Made by a program: the position numbers and the translations under genes. Positions 8,089 through 18,208 of a stretch of DNA of 64,000 nucleotides are shown here, in pieces. The notes beneath the pieces are model-generated. The model was not told where the DNA came from. It was given only the letters and a program-made list of their open reading frames with translations, and searched no databases. This stretch comes from Methylobacterium currus. GTDB taxonomy: Bacteria; Pseudomonadota; Alphaproteobacteria; Rhizobiales; Beijerinckiaceae. The number at the start of each line of letters is the position of its first letter. Within the stretch, counting starts at the first letter, position 1. The stretch covers positions 2,514,001 to 2,578,000 of the forward strand of contig NZ_CP028843.1 of assembly GCF_003058325.1 (NCBI RefSeq). The letters are read 5' to 3'.

Positions 8089-8967
8089 TCAGGCCGGGGT
8101 GAAGCGTAGGGTCACGCCGTGGCGGGCCCTCGCGCCGGGGGCGAGCAGGCGCTGCGAATCGCGCTCGGCCAGTTCGCCCATGAAGCCTGCCCAGTCGGCG
8201 TGGCCGGTCCAGCATTCGAGCGACAGGAACGGCGCCGTCGGCCGGGTCCAGACCGCGAGGTGGGGAAAATCCTCCGCCTCGAGGGCGATGGCGGCGCCGG
8301 AGGGGGCGGTGAAGCGCATCGCCCGGCTGCGGGCGTCGAGGAACACCAGCGCCTCGGTGAACATCTCCGGATCGAGGGGCAGGGTATCGCCGTCGAAGGG
8401 CAGCGGCCGCTCGCTGCGCACCAGGAGGCCGCCGGGCCCGACCTCCGGCACCGCCGGCCGCTCAGGGTGTTCGAAGCGCACCGCGTAGCCGCCCCCGGCC
8501 GCCCGCTCGCCCCCGGCGAAGGGCCAGGGGAAGGCCGGGTGGAAGCCGAGGCCGTAGGGCAGCGGCTCTGGCCCCGGGTTGTGGACCTCGCAGGCGAAGG
8601 CCAGCACCCCGTCTCGCACCGTCGCGGTGATGTCGAGGCGGAAGGCGAAGGGATAATGCGTCCGGGTGTCAGCGGTGTCGGTGAGGCGCAGCGTGACGCT
8701 GTCCTCGGCCTGCGCCACCACCGTGAAGCGGCTGTCGCGGGCAAAGCCGTGCTGCGCCATCGGGTAGGCGCGGCCCGCCACCGTGACGGCGCCGCCCGCC
8801 GAGGCGCCGACGACCGGAAACAGCCAGGGCGCGTGCCGATTCCAATGCGCCGGATCGCCCGACCACAGGTACTCGGTGCCGCCGACGCGCCAGGAGACCG
8901 GCTCGGCCCCGGTGAGGGCGAGGCGGGCTTTGGTGTCGCGGTGGCGGATCTCGACGGTGTCGCTCAT
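8089..8967 (-). CDS. Aldose 1-epimerase family protein
   Basis: 292 residues of the galactose-mutarotase-like fold. Recognisable are MAQHGFARDSRF, with the conserved His, LGFHPAFPWP in the middle and a C-terminal FLSLECWTG containing the likely catalytic Glu. The family interconverts alpha and beta anomers of aldoses or hexose 6-phosphates; this shorter LacX/YeaD-like subgroup is less well defined. The protein is cytoplasmic, with no signal peptide. Its neighbours give no sugar pathway, though gluconokinase lies 6 kb away. Exact substrate not known. Confidence 0.85.
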   Translation of the reverse strand: MSDTVEIRHRDTKARLALTGAEPVSWRVGGTEYLWSGDPAHWNRHAPWLFPVVGASAGGAVTVAGRAYPMAQHGFARDSRFTVVAQAEDSVTLRLTDTADTRTHYPFAFRLDITATVRDGVLAFACEVHNPGPEPLPYGLGFHPAFPWPFAGGERAAGGGYAVRFEHPERPAVPEVGPGGLLVRSERPLPFDGDTLPLDPEMFTEALVFLDARSRAMRFTAPSGAAIALEAEDFPHLAVWTRPTAPFLSLECWTGHADWAGFMGELAERDSQRLLAPGARARHGVTLRFTPA

Positions 8968-9027
8968 CGGGGCCTCGTCTGGTACGAGGCCCCTGTTACC
9001 GGCTGAAGGCCGATCCGGGAATGGTCC

Positions 9028-10701
9028 TCATCCCCGCCGGGCGTTGTTGCGCCGGGGCTGGCGCGGACGCGGCGGCACCTCGCTCTCCCCTCCGGCCAGG
9101 GCCTCGACCTGGAGGTCGGCCGGGCCGGTGCGCGGGAAGGTGTGGGCGAAGCGCTCGGCGGCGCCGCCGCGGACCTCGAACTTGGTCTCGCGGTCGAAGA
9201 TGCGGATCGCGCCGATCTCCTCGCGGGTCACGTCGCCGCGGCGGCACAGCATCGGCAGCAGCCGGCGCGGGTCAGCGTTGTCGCGCCGGCCGACATTGAG
9301 GCGGAACCACACGCTCGACCCGAACGGGGCGCGCGGGGTGTCCCGCGCCGTGGTCTCGCGCCGGGGCGTCACGCCACGGCCGGTGGCGAAGCCCGGATCG
9401 GTGACCTCCTCGGGCGAGGGCAGGCGCGAGCGGTAGGCCCGCACCAGGGCAGCCGCGAGGTCCTCGGCCGAGCGCTGGGCGAGCAGGGACTGGGCCATCG
9501 CCCGGTCCTCCTCGCTCACCTCGTCGGTCACCAGGGGATCCTGGAGCAGGCGCTCCTGGTCGAGGGCGCGGATCTCGTCGGCCGGCGGCGGGCCGGACCA
9601 GACCGGCACCACGTTCGCCCGCACCATCAGCTCCTCGGCCCGGCGGCGGCGGGACGGCGGCACCAGCAGCACGCTGATGCCCTTGCGCCCGGCCCGGCCG
9701 GTGCGGCCGGAGCGGTGCTGCATCACCTCGGAATCGTGGGGCAGCTCGGCGTGGATGACGAGGCCCAAGCCCGGCAGGTCGATACCGCGGGCGGCGACGT
9801 CGGTGGCCACGCAGACCCGCGCGCGGCCGTCGCGCAGGGCCTGGAGGGCCGCGTTGCGCTCGCCCTGGCCGAGCTCGCCCGACAGGGCCACCGCCTGGAA
9901 TCCACGCTCCATCAGCACCGCCTGGAGGTGGCGGACGGAGTTGCGGGTGTTGCAGAACACGATCGAGGTGCGGGCCTCGACCTGGCGCAGGGTGTTGACC
10001 ACCACGAGCTCGGTCTCCCGCGGCAGGATGCGGAAGGCGCGGTACTCGATGTCGGCGTGGCCCTTGGTCTCGCCGGCGACCGCGATGCGCAGGGCGTCGC
10101 GCTGATAGGCTTCCGCCAGCGCCACGATGCCCTTCGGCAGGGTGGCGGAGAACAGCAGCGTGCGCCGCTCGGCCGGGGTGGTGCCGAGGATGAATTCGAG
10201 GTCCTCGCGGAAGCCGAGATCGAGCATCTCGTCGGCCTCGTCGAGCACCGCGGCGCGCAAGGCCGTCGGGTCGAGGTTGCGCCGCTCGAGGTGGTCGCGC
10301 AGGCGGCCCGGCGTGCCGACCACGATGTGGGCGCCGTCGGCGAGCCAGCGGCTCTCGCGCCGCGGGTCCATGCCGCCGACGCAGGACACGACGCGGGCGC
10401 CGGCCGGGCCGTAGAGCCAGGACAGCTCGCGGTGGACCTGGAGCGCCAGCTCACGGGTCGGCGCGATCACCAGCGCCAGCGGGGCGCCGGGGGCTGCGAG
10501 CGTCTCGGCGTCGCCGAGGAGCGTGCGGGCGAGCGCGAGGCCGTAGGCGACGGTCTTGCCGGAGCCGGTCTGGGCCGACACGACGAGGTCGCGTCCCTCG
10601 GTCTCGGGTTCGAGGACGGCGGCCTGGACCGGCGTCGGGTCTTCGTAGCCGCGGCCGGCGAGGGCCTGGGCGAGCGGGGCGGGCAGAGCAGGAAAAGGCA
10701 C
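9028..10701 (-). CDS. DEAD-box ATP-dependent RNA helicase, DbpA/DeaD-like
   Basis: 557 residues. Q motif region at 10-25, Walker A AQTGSGKT at 43-50, DEAD at 154-157, SAT at 185-187 and the HRSGRTGRAG motif in the second RecA domain show an intact helicase. The C-terminal third has a DbpA-type RNA-binding domain (WFRLNVGRRDNADPRRLLPM, about 450-525) and a basic Pro/Arg/Asn tail. Likely acts in ribosome assembly or cold adaptation by unwinding rRNA or mRNA; family-based. The upstream gap of 379 bases without a gene would suit a long 5' leader, common for cold-shock helicases, but I saw no specific motif. Confidence 0.93.
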   Translation of the reverse strand: MPFPALPAPLAQALAGRGYEDPTPVQAAVLEPETEGRDLVVSAQTGSGKTVAYGLALARTLLGDAETLAAPGAPLALVIAPTRELALQVHRELSWLYGPAGARVVSCVGGMDPRRESRWLADGAHIVVGTPGRLRDHLERRNLDPTALRAAVLDEADEMLDLGFREDLEFILGTTPAERRTLLFSATLPKGIVALAEAYQRDALRIAVAGETKGHADIEYRAFRILPRETELVVVNTLRQVEARTSIVFCNTRNSVRHLQAVLMERGFQAVALSGELGQGERNAALQALRDGRARVCVATDVAARGIDLPGLGLVIHAELPHDSEVMQHRSGRTGRAGRKGISVLLVPPSRRRRAEELMVRANVVPVWSGPPPADEIRALDQERLLQDPLVTDEVSEEDRAMAQSLLAQRSAEDLAAALVRAYRSRLPSPEEVTDPGFATGRGVTPRRETTARDTPRAPFGSSVWFRLNVGRRDNADPRRLLPMLCRRGDVTREEIGAIRIFDRETKFEVRGGAAERFAHTFPRTGPADLQVEALAGGESEVPPRPRQPRRNNARRG

Positions 10702-11080
10702 GTGGATTCGATCCCGGGGTGAGGCGACGCGCGGGGATCGAAACGGCTCCGGAGGCGATGGGCCTCGTCAGAGGGCCGGCCGCATCGGCGGCGGGCGCTC
10801 GCGGCGCGCGGGGAATCCCTACGGTCTTTTCGTGGAGGAGGGTGCTGTTACAGGGGTTCGCGCCGGAGGTCCACCCCGGGGCCGGGTTCCGCGGGCGGGC
10901 GCATGGCTGAGGAGGCGTCCGGTGCATGGGCAGGAGGACATGCCGGGCACGGCGCATGCCGATAGTCCCGAGCCGATGCTGAGCGGTCGAACAACCCTCT
11001 TGCAATCTCCCGCCTTTCCCGGACGACAGCAGCGTCAGCGGAAGGAGATCCGGGAACGGGGAGTGTCGTATCCTGAGGCC
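10702..11080. other. Gene-free gap upstream of the helicase gene
   Basis: 379 bases between the helicase start and the end of the hybrid kinase, both leftward genes. No convincing reading frame: the open stretches here are short and Arg/Gly-rich. It probably carries the helicase promoter and 5' leader plus the kinase terminator. No strong hairpin with a T-run was seen. Confidence 0.5.
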
Positions 11081-14000
11081 TCACCCCTCGATCATCGCCC
11101 GGATACGCCGCGCCAGCAGCTCCACCGGGAACGGCTTGGTGATCATCTGCATGCCGGGCGCCAGAAATCCCGCCATGGCGGCGTTCTCGGCATAGCCGGT
11201 GATGAACAAGACCTTGAGGTCGGGGCGGTGCTCGCGGGCGGCGTCGGCGAGCTGGCGGCCGTTGAGGCCCGGCAGGCCGACATCGGTGACGAGGAGGTCG
11301 ATGCGGCCGGGCACGCGCAGGGCGGCGAGGCCGGAGGGGCCGTCCTCGGCCTCCAGCGCCCGGTAGCCGAGGTCGCGCAGGATGTCGACGATGAGGCTGC
11401 GCACCGCCGGCTCGTCCTCGACCACCAGCACCGTCTCGCCGCTGCCGGCGGTCGGCGTCGCGGCCGGCGCCGGAGCCGATGCCTCCTCGGCGGGCGGGCC
11501 GTCATGGTGGGACAGGTCATGGCGCGGCAGGTAGAGCGCCACGGTGGTGCCGCGGCCGAGCTCCGAGGTGATGACCGCGTGGCCCTCGGACTGGCGGGCG
11601 AAGCCGTAGATCATCGAGAGGCCGAGGCCCGTGCCCTGGCCGAGCGGCTTCGTGGTGAAGAACGGGTCGAAGGCGCGGCGCACCACCTCCGGCGCCATGC
11701 CGGTGCCGGTATCGGTCACGGCGAGGCGGAGATAGGCGCCCGGCGCCACGTCGCCGTGGGCGGCGGCGAAGACCGCGTCGAGCTCGACGTTGCGGGTTTC
11801 GATGACGAGGTGCCCGCCGTCCGGCATCGCATCGCGGGCGTTGATCGCGAGGTTGAGGATCGCGCTCTCGAGCTGGTTGGCGTCGCAGAGCGTCGGCCAC
11901 AGGCCGTCGGCGAAGCGCGTCTCCAGGGTGACGGTCTCGCCGAGCGTCCGGCGCACCAGATCCTCAAGGGAGGCCACCAGCGCGTTGGCGTCGACGGGCC
12001 GCGGGTCGAGGGGCTGGCGCCGGGCGAAGGCCAGCAGGCGATGGGTGAGCGCCGCGGCCCGGTGGGCCGAGGTGAGCGCCGCATCGATGTAGCGCGGGGC
12101 GACGTCGAGGCGCCCTTGCGTGAGCCGGGTCGAGAGCAGGTCGAGGGAGCCGACGATGCCGGTGAGCAGGTTGTTGAAATCGTGGGCGATGCCGCCGGTG
12201 AGCTGGCCCACCGCCTCCATCTTCTGCGACTGGCGGAAGGCTTCCTCCAGATCGCGCTGCTCGGTGACGTCGCGCCCGACCGCGTGCAGATGGCCCTCCC
12301 CCGGCACCGCGGTCCAGGACAGGGTGCGGTAGGAACCGTCGGCGTGGCGGTAGCGGTTCTCGAACAGCAGCGTCGCATGGCCGTCGGCGAGGCGCTGCGT
12401 CTCCGTGCGCGTGCGCGCCTGGTCGTCCGGATGGACGAGGTCGAGGAATGGACGGCCGATCAGGTCCTCGGCCTCCCAGCCCAGCACCGCGCGCCAGGCC
12501 GGGTTCAGGGCGGCGATCGTGCCGTCGAAGCGCGCGACGAGCATCACGTCCCGCGACAGGCGCCACATCCGGTCGCGCTCGCGGGTGCGCTCGGCGACCT
12601 GGGCCTCCAGGGTCTCGTTGACCCGCCGCAGGGCATCGGCCGCCTCGCGCCGGACCCGGGCGAGGCGCAGGTTGGTCTCGACCCGGGCGAGCAGCTCGCG
12701 GGCCGAGAACGGCTTGATGAGGTAGTCGTCGGCGCCGGCCGCCAGACCCTCGATGCGGGCCTCCTCGCCGGCCCGGGCCGAGAGCAGGATCACCGGGATG
12801 CCCCGGAGCGCCGGATCGGCCCGCAGGGCGGCGAGCAGCCCGAACCCGTCGAGGCCCGGCATCATCACGTCGGAGAGGACGAGGTCGGGGGCGCGGCGGC
12901 GGGCGGCTGCGAGGGCCGCGTCGCCATCGCCGACCGCCTCGACGCCATGGCCGGCATCGCCGAGCAGGCGACGCACATAGGCGCGCATGTCGGCGTTGTC
13001 GTCGGCGAGCAGCACCCGGCCGGTGAGGCCGGCGGGGCCCGGCGCCTCGACGAGGTCGGGCGGGCCCGAGACCTCGTCGCCGAGCCAGCGCGTCGCCTCC
13101 TCGACGAAGACGTGCGAGCGGGTGGCGGTGGAGTGGGCGGGCCGCGCGGCGCGGATGCGCTCCGGCGGCAGATGGGCCCGGCCGAGCGGCAGGCTCACCG
13201 TGAAGGTGCTGCCCTCGCCGAGGCGGCTCGCGACCGCGACCGTGCCGCCGTGGAGCCGGACCAGCTCCTGGACCAGGGCGAGCCCGATGCCGGAGCCTTC
13301 GAAGCTGCGCCCCTGAGCGCCCTCGACCCGGTGGAAGCGCTCGAACAGCCGCGGCAGCTCGGCCTCCGGAATGCCGAGGCCGGTATCCGCGACCGTGAGC
13401 ACCGCGCGAGGCCCTTCCGCCCGCAGCCGCACCGCGATCCCGCCTTGAAGCGTGAACTTGAAGGCGTTGGAGACGAGGTTGAGGACGATCTTCTCCCACA
13501 TCTCCGGGTCGACGAGGGCCGGCTCGGCCGCGGGCGGCCCCGGCAGGGGCGGGCAATCGACGGTGAGGACGAGGCCGGCCTTGTCGGTGGCCGATCGGAA
13601 GCTCGAGGCGAGCTCCGCGGTGAAGCAGGCGAGGTCCAGGGGCTCGAAGGCGGCCTGGGCCCGGCCGGCCTCGATGCGCGAGAAGTCGAGCAGGGCGTTG
13701 ACGAGCTTGAGCAGCCGCAAGCCGTTGCGATGGGCGAGCTCCACCAGGCGGCGGGTCTCCGGATCGAGCGTCGCCGGCGCGGATTCCAGCACCTCGGTCA
13801 GCGGCCCGAGCATCAGGGTCAGCGGCGTGCGGAACTCGTGGCTGACATTGGAGAAGAACACGGTCTTCTGCCGGTCGATCTCCGCCAGGGCCTCGGCCCG
13901 GCGCCGCTCGGCCTCGTAGGCGCCGGCGGTGGCGAGACCCGTGGCGATCTGGCCGACGAACAGGTCGACGAAGCCGCGATACGCCTCGTCGAGGGGCCGG

Positions 14001-14890
14001 TAGGGGTTGAGCCCGGCGACGAACACCCCGGCCGGACGGTCCTGGCCCTGCCGGGCGATCGGCAGCACCAGGGCGTGGGTGGGGGCGCGGTTCCACGGGC
14101 CGGGGGTCAGGCCGTCGAAGAGCGGCCCGAGCGCCTCGACCGGCACCGGCTGGCCGGCCTCGACGAGGTCGAGCGCCCGGGACGCCGCCTCCCCGGCCCG
14201 CGCCACGGCCGGGTGCTCCGGCCCGAGGCCGGCCCGGGCCAGCAGCGCCGGCCCGTCGCCGGTCAGGTAGGCGAGCGCCACCGGCAGGTCGTGGGTGCCC
14301 GCCCCGAGGCAGCCGGCGACGACCACGCCGACCTCCGCCGTCGTGCGCGCCGCCGCCATCCCGGCGCCGAGGTCGCGCAGGAACCGCAGGCGCCGCTCGC
14401 CGATGACCCGCTCGGTCTCCTCCGAGACCACGCAGAGCATGCCGGTGACGGCGCCGGCATCATCCGCCAGCGGGCTGTACGAGAAGGTGTGATAGCTCTC
14501 CTCGGTGAAGCCGCGCCGCTCCAGGAACAGCAGCAGCGCCTCGTCCCAGGTCGCCTGGCCGGTGCGCAGCACCTGGGCGATGCGCGGGCCGATATCGGGC
14601 CAGATCTCGGCCCAGACCCGGTCCGAGCGCGAGCCGAGGGCCCAGGCCTCCTTGACGCCGAGCGTCGGCTTGTAGGCGTCGTTGCAGAAGAAGGTGAGCT
14701 CGGGCCCCCATGCCATCCACATGGCGAAGCGGGAGCCGAGCATGATCCGCACCGCCGTGGTGAGCGATTGCGGCCAGACCTCGACCGGCCCGAGGGTCGT
14801 GGCCGCCCAGTCATGGGCGCGCAGGCGCACGCCCATCTCGCCGCCTCCGGGGAAGAGGGCCTCGTGCGGGGTGGGCAGATTACCGGCCAT
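11081..14890 (-). CDS. Large hybrid sensor histidine kinase with two kinase cores and two receiver domains
   Basis: 1269 residues from the ATG at 14890. Order of domains: PAS-like (about 20-165), GAF-like (about 180-330), HisKA with H351 in [10 protein letters not shown], HATPase with [11 protein letters not shown] near 471-481, receiver 1 with D674, PAS (about 775-880), a second HisKA with H903 in [13 protein letters not shown], a second HATPase ([13 protein letters not shown] near 1013, [12 protein letters not shown]) and receiver 2 with D1203. No membrane segment, so a cytoplasmic phosphorelay protein. A TTG at 14941 would add 17 residues but lacks support. No response-regulator gene with an output domain is adjacent; signal unknown. 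Confidence 0.93.
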   Translation of the reverse strand: MAGNLPTPHEALFPGGGEMGVRLRAHDWAATTLGPVEVWPQSLTTAVRIMLGSRFAMWMAWGPELTFFCNDAYKPTLGVKEAWALGSRSDRVWAEIWPDIGPRIAQVLRTGQATWDEALLLFLERRGFTEESYHTFSYSPLADDAGAVTGMLCVVSEETERVIGERRLRFLRDLGAGMAAARTTAEVGVVVAGCLGAGTHDLPVALAYLTGDGPALLARAGLGPEHPAVARAGEAASRALDLVEAGQPVPVEALGPLFDGLTPGPWNRAPTHALVLPIARQGQDRPAGVFVAGLNPYRPLDEAYRGFVDLFVGQIATGLATAGAYEAERRRAEALAEIDRQKTVFFSNVSHEFRTPLTLMLGPLTEVLESAPATLDPETRRLVELAHRNGLRLLKLVNALLDFSRIEAGRAQAAFEPLDLACFTAELASSFRSATDKAGLVLTVDCPPLPGPPAAEPALVDPEMWEKIVLNLVSNAFKFTLQGGIAVRLRAEGPRAVLTVADTGLGIPEAELPRLFERFHRVEGAQGRSFEGSGIGLALVQELVRLHGGTVAVASRLGEGSTFTVSLPLGRAHLPPERIRAARPAHSTATRSHVFVEEATRWLGDEVSGPPDLVEAPGPAGLTGRVLLADDNADMRAYVRRLLGDAGHGVEAVGDGDAALAAARRRAPDLVLSDVMMPGLDGFGLLAALRADPALRGIPVILLSARAGEEARIEGLAAGADDYLIKPFSARELLARVETNLRLARVRREAADALRRVNETLEAQVAERTRERDRMWRLSRDVMLVARFDGTIAALNPAWRAVLGWEAEDLIGRPFLDLVHPDDQARTRTETQRLADGHATLLFENRYRHADGSYRTLSWTAVPGEGHLHAVGRDVTEQRDLEEAFRQSQKMEAVGQLTGGIAHDFNNLLTGIVGSLDLLSTRLTQGRLDVAPRYIDAALTSAHRAAALTHRLLAFARRQPLDPRPVDANALVASLEDLVRRTLGETVTLETRFADGLWPTLCDANQLESAILNLAINARDAMPDGGHLVIETRNVELDAVFAAAHGDVAPGAYLRLAVTDTGTGMAPEVVRRAFDPFFTTKPLGQGTGLGLSMIYGFARQSEGHAVITSELGRGTTVALYLPRHDLSHHDGPPAEEASAPAPAATPTAGSGETVLVVEDEPAVRSLIVDILRDLGYRALEAEDGPSGLAALRVPGRIDLLVTDVGLPGLNGRQLADAAREHRPDLKVLFITGYAENAAMAGFLAPGMQMITKPFPVELLARRIRAMIEG

Positions 14891-14988
14891 GAGTATTGTC
14901 CAGCATGCCCCGGCGATGGCACGGGCGCCGTGGACTGTCAAAAACCAGGCTTAAGAAATGTGAAATCCGTGCGGGCCGCCGACGCGGT

Positions 14989-15540
14989 TCAGGCGCCTTG
15001 CGCGGGCCGCCCGGTCAGGGCCTCGCCGATCTCGGCGACGATCTGCTGCGGCGTGGCGCCGACCGAGACCACGAGCGGATTCTCCTCGGGCGAGGGCTCC
15101 TGCAAGGTGCGGAACTGGCTGTCGAGCAGGCTCGTCGGCATGAAGTGGCCGTGGCGGGCGGCCATGCGCCGGCCGATCAGCTCGCGGTCGCCCTTCAGGT
15201 AGACGAGGCGCACGTCGGGCCGGTCCCCGACCAGCACGTCGCGATAGGCGCGCTTGAGGCCCGAGCAGGTCACGACCCCGTGGCGCCCCTCGGCGCGGAC
15301 CGTGTCGATCCAGGCGGCGATGGCGGCGAGCCAGGGCCAGCGGTCCTCGTCGGTCAGCGGCGTGCCGGCCTGCATCTTCTCGACATTGGCGGCGGGGTGA
15401 AAATCGTCGCCGTCCTCGAACTCCCAGCCGAGCCGGCCGGCGAGCAGGCTCGCCACCGTGGTCTTGCCGGAGCCCGAGACGCCCATCACCACGACGACCG
15501 CGGGGGGAGTCGGGTTGCCGTTCGCTGACGCACCGTCCAT
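14989..15540 (-). CDS. Gluconokinase
   Basis: 183 residues from the ATG at 15540. Small GntK/IdnK-type gluconate kinase, a P-loop enzyme that makes 6-phosphogluconate from gluconate and ATP. Walker A is GVSGSGKTT, and DGDDFHP and PLTDEDRWPWL are the family's substrate and lid motifs. The frame is open further upstream to 15627, but GGGAGGAA sits 8-10 bases before the 15540 ATG, which decides the start. No gluconate permease or dehydratase is adjacent. Confidence 0.92.
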   Translation of the reverse strand: MDGASANGNPTPPAVVVVMGVSGSGKTTVASLLAGRLGWEFEDGDDFHPAANVEKMQAGTPLTDEDRWPWLAAIAAWIDTVRAEGRHGVVTCSGLKRAYRDVLVGDRPDVRLVYLKGDRELIGRRMAARHGHFMPTSLLDSQFRTLQEPSPEENPLVVSVGATPQQIVAEIGEALTGRPAQGA

Positions 15541-15824
15541 CGCCGTGATTCCTCCCGCGTTTCGACTGACCCGCTCCGATCGCGCGCAGGCTTTTCCTGT
15601 CTCGGGCGGACTGCCGTCCTCGTACATTTCAGATCAGAGCATACTGCGCCGAGCGCGCAACCCTCCCCCCCTCTGCGGGGAGGGGGTCCCTGCATCAGCA
15701 GGGGTCGGGCCGGGACGAAGTCCCGCAAGAGGGGCAGCGCGACGCCGATCCAGGTAACGCCCCTCATCGAGCGCGCGACCTCTCCGGAACCGTGGTCCCC
15801 TCTCCCGCCCCGCTCCATGGGGCA

Positions 15825-15909
15825 CCCTCCCCCCGTCCCAAGTCGGGCCTGCCCGACCTGGGCACAGGGATGCGGAACTCGGGCAAGCCCGAGTTCCGTG
15901 GGGGGAGGG
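15825..15909. repeat. Three-way-junction-like palindromic repeat downstream of lpd
   Basis: A perfect 10-base outer stem, CCCTCCCCCC (15825-15834) with GGGGGGAGGG (15900-15909), encloses two inner hairpins: AGTCGGGC/GCCCGACCT around 15837-15862 and CGGAACTCGGGC (15873-15884) with GCCCGAGTTCCG (15887-15898), a 12-base stem on a 2-base loop. It begins 15 bases beyond the lpd stop and so may end the TCA-block transcript. The rest of the 15541-15923 gap is also GC-palindromic and holds no gene I can support; related motifs lie at 18170, 31656 and 50255. Confidence 0.7.
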
Positions 15910-15923
15910 TTCGGGCGTCGTTC

Positions 15924-17327
15924 TCACATATGCAGCGCGCGCTTCTCCACCGCGAGCGCGGCTTCCTTCACCGCCTCGGTCAGGGTCGGGTGGGCGTGGC
16001 AGGTGCGGGCGATGTCCTCGGAGGAGGCGCCGAACTCCATCGCCACCGCGACCTCCATGATGAGGTTGCCGGCATCGGGCCCGACGATGTGGACGCCGAG
16101 CACCCGGTCGGTGGCGGCATCGGCCAGCACCTTCACGAAGCCGTCGGTGGTGTGGTTCACCTTGGCGCGTCCGTTCGCGGTGAAGGGGAACTTGCCGGTG
16201 TTGTAGGCGATCCCGTCCTTCTTCAGCTCCTCCTCGGACTTGCCGACCGAGGCGACCTCCGGCGTGGTGTAGACCACGTTCGGGATCACGCCGTAATTCA
16301 CGTGACCGGCCTTGCCGGCCAGGATCTCCGCCACCGCGACGCCCTCGTCCTCGGCCTTGTGGGCGAGCATCGGGCCGGCGATCACGTCGCCGATGGCGTA
16401 GATGCCGGTGACGTTGGTGGCGTAGCGGTCGTCGGTGAGGATCCGGCCCTTGTTGTCGAGCTGGATGCCGACCGTCTCCAGGCCGAGGCCCGCGGTGTAG
16501 GGCACGCGGCCGATCGCCACGAGCACCACGTCGGCCTCCAGCACCTCCGCCGCGCCGCCGGCGGCCGGCTCGACCGTGACCTTGGCGCCGCTGCCGGTGC
16601 GCTCGACGCCCGTGACCTTCTGCGACAGGCGGAACTGGATGCCCTGCTTCGAGAGGATGCGCTGGAACTGCTTGCCGACCTCGCCGTCCATGCCAGGCAG
16701 GATCCGGTCGAGATACTCGACCACAATCACCTCGGCGCCCAGCCGCCGCCAGACCGACCCGAGCTCGAGGCCGATGACGCCGGCGCCGATGACCACGAGC
16801 TTGCCCGGGACCTTGGTCAGGTCGAGGGCGCCGGTGGAGGAGACCACCACCTCCTCGTCGATGGTGACGCCCGGCAGGTTGGCGACGTCCGAGCCCGTCG
16901 CGATCACGACGTTCTTGGCCTCCAGGATCTGGTTGCCGCCATCCTCAGACGTGACCTCGACCCGGCCGGCGCCGGCCAGCCGCCCGGTGCCCTGGAAGGT
17001 ATCGATGCCGTTCTTCTTCAGCAGGAAGGCGACGCCCTTGGTGTTGCCGTCGACGCCCTCCTGCTTGAACGACATCATCTTCGCCAGATCGAGCTTCGGC
17101 TCGCCGACGGTGATGCCCAGCACCGGGAAGTGCTTGGTCGCCTCCTCGAACGCCTCGGAGGCGTGCAGCAGGGCCTTCGAGGGGATGCAGCCGACATTGA
17201 GGCAGGTGCCGCCATGGGTCGGGCGCTTCTCGACCACGGCAGTCTTCAGGCCGAGCTGGGCGGCGCGGAGCGCGCAGACGTAACCGCCGGGGCCGGTGCC
17301 GATGACGACGAGATCGTAGGAGGACAT
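15924..17327 (-). CDS. lpd: Dihydrolipoyl dehydrogenase (E3)
   Basis: 467 residues. FAD/NAD-dependent enzyme that reoxidises the dihydrolipoyl group of 2-oxo-acid dehydrogenase complexes. FAD site [12 protein letters not shown] at 9-20, redox disulfide C42/C47 in [16 protein letters not shown] site [15 protein letters not shown], and the His-Glu active-site pair in AHPTLTEA near the C-terminus are all present. It is the last gene of the leftward mdh-suc block and so is probably the E3 of the 2-oxoglutarate dehydrogenase complex; it could also serve pyruvate dehydrogenase or glycine cleavage. Confidence 0.96.
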   Translation of the reverse strand: MSSYDLVVIGTGPGGYVCALRAAQLGLKTAVVEKRPTHGGTCLNVGCIPSKALLHASEAFEEATKHFPVLGITVGEPKLDLAKMMSFKQEGVDGNTKGVAFLLKKNGIDTFQGTGRLAGAGRVEVTSEDGGNQILEAKNVVIATGSDVANLPGVTIDEEVVVSSTGALDLTKVPGKLVVIGAGVIGLELGSVWRRLGAEVIVVEYLDRILPGMDGEVGKQFQRILSKQGIQFRLSQKVTGVERTGSGAKVTVEPAAGGAAEVLEADVVLVAIGRVPYTAGLGLETVGIQLDNKGRILTDDRYATNVTGIYAIGDVIAGPMLAHKAEDEGVAVAEILAGKAGHVNYGVIPNVVYTTPEVASVGKSEEELKKDGIAYNTGKFPFTANGRAKVNHTTDGFVKVLADAATDRVLGVHIVGPDAGNLIMEVAVAMEFGASSEDIARTCHAHPTLTEAVKEAALAVEKRALHM

Positions 17328-17401
17328 TCAGGACTCGCGAGGTTGGGAGCGGCGGGCCCGCGAGGCGCTGCCGCTGCGATGGGTGAGTGGATGGGGGGCG
17401 G

Positions 17402-18145
17402 CTAGCGGCCGCCCGAGATCGTCAGGGTCGCGCCGGTGGCGTAGGAGGCCTCGTCCGAGAGGAGCCACATCACCGCGGCCGCGACCTCGTCGGCGGTGCC
17501 GGCGCGCTTCATCGGCACCAGGGGGCTGAGCCGCGCCAGCCGGTCGGGCTGGCCGCCGCTGGCATGGATCTCGGTCTCGATCAGGCCGGGGGCGACGCCG
17601 TTGACCCGGATGCCCTCGGCGGCGACCTCGCCGGCGAGCCCGGTGGTGAAGGAGTCGATGGCCCCCTTCGAGGCGGCGTAGTCGACGTACTGGTTCGGCG
17701 CGCCGAGGCGGGCCGCGACCGACGAGAGGTTGACGATGACGCCGCCTTGCCCGCCGTGCCGGGTCGACATCCGCCGCACCGCCTCGCCGGCGCACAGGAA
17801 CGAGCCGATGACGTTGGTGGTCATCATCCGGTTGAGGCGGTCGAAGGTCATCTCGTCGACCCGCGCCGCGTAGTCGACGACGCCCGCATTGTTGACGAGC
17901 CCGCCGAGCGGCCCGAGGCCGTCGGCTGCCTGGAAGAGGGCCGCGATGTCGGCCTCGACCGCGACGTCGCTCCTGACCGCGAGCGCCTTGCCGCCGAGAT
18001 CCTCGATCTCCCGCACCAGGGCGTCGGCGGCGTCCTTGGCCGCGACGTAGGAGAAGCAGATCCGCCAGCCGGCCCGCGCCGCACGAAGGCAGACCGCCCG
18101 GCCGATGCCGCGGCTGCCGCCGGTGACCACCAGGACCTTGTCCAT
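17402..18145 (-). CDS. SDR-family NAD(P)-dependent oxidoreductase
   Basis: 247 residues, classical short-chain dehydrogenase/reductase: nucleotide motif TGGSRGIG at 8-15, NNAG, catalytic Ser in VNLSSVAAR and YAASK, and ISGGR at the end as in FabG-like proteins. Substrate not predictable. It is placed between sucB and lpd on the same strand with small gaps (63 and 74 bases), so it is probably transcribed with the TCA genes, although a GC hairpin at 18170-18195 could reduce read-through. It has no known role in the 2-oxoglutarate dehydrogenase complex. Confidence 0.92.
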   Translation of the reverse strand: MDKVLVVTGGSRGIGRAVCLRAARAGWRICFSYVAAKDAADALVREIEDLGGKALAVRSDVAVEADIAALFQAADGLGPLGGLVNNAGVVDYAARVDEMTFDRLNRMMTTNVIGSFLCAGEAVRRMSTRHGGQGGVIVNLSSVAARLGAPNQYVDYAASKGAIDSFTTGLAGEVAAEGIRVNGVAPGLIETEIHASGGQPDRLARLSPLVPMKRAGTADEVAAAVMWLLSDEASYATGATLTISGGR

Positions 18146-18169
18146 CTCAGCCGCTCCCCGATGTGAGAG

Positions 18170-18195
18170 GCCCCTCCCCCGGGCGGGGAAGGGGC
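18170..18195. repeat. GC hairpin in the sucB-SDR gap
   Basis: GCCCCTCCCC pairs with GGGGAAGGGGC across GGGC, with one bulge. It belongs to the same CCCTCCCC-type palindromes seen at 15825, 31656 and 50255. Inside a same-strand gene series it may act as an attenuator or an mRNA-stabilising 3' end for sucB. Confidence 0.5.
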
Positions 18196-18208
18196 TGGTT
18201 TGTTGGCC

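Noticed and set aside
10832..15202. A 1456-codon open frame on the plus strand
   Set aside because: It is antisense to the hybrid kinase and reads as Arg/Gly/Ala/His-rich sequence without domains. Long antisense frames are expected at this GC content. The same applies to the plus-strand frames at 18200-23161, 23664-26033 and 35317-38634.
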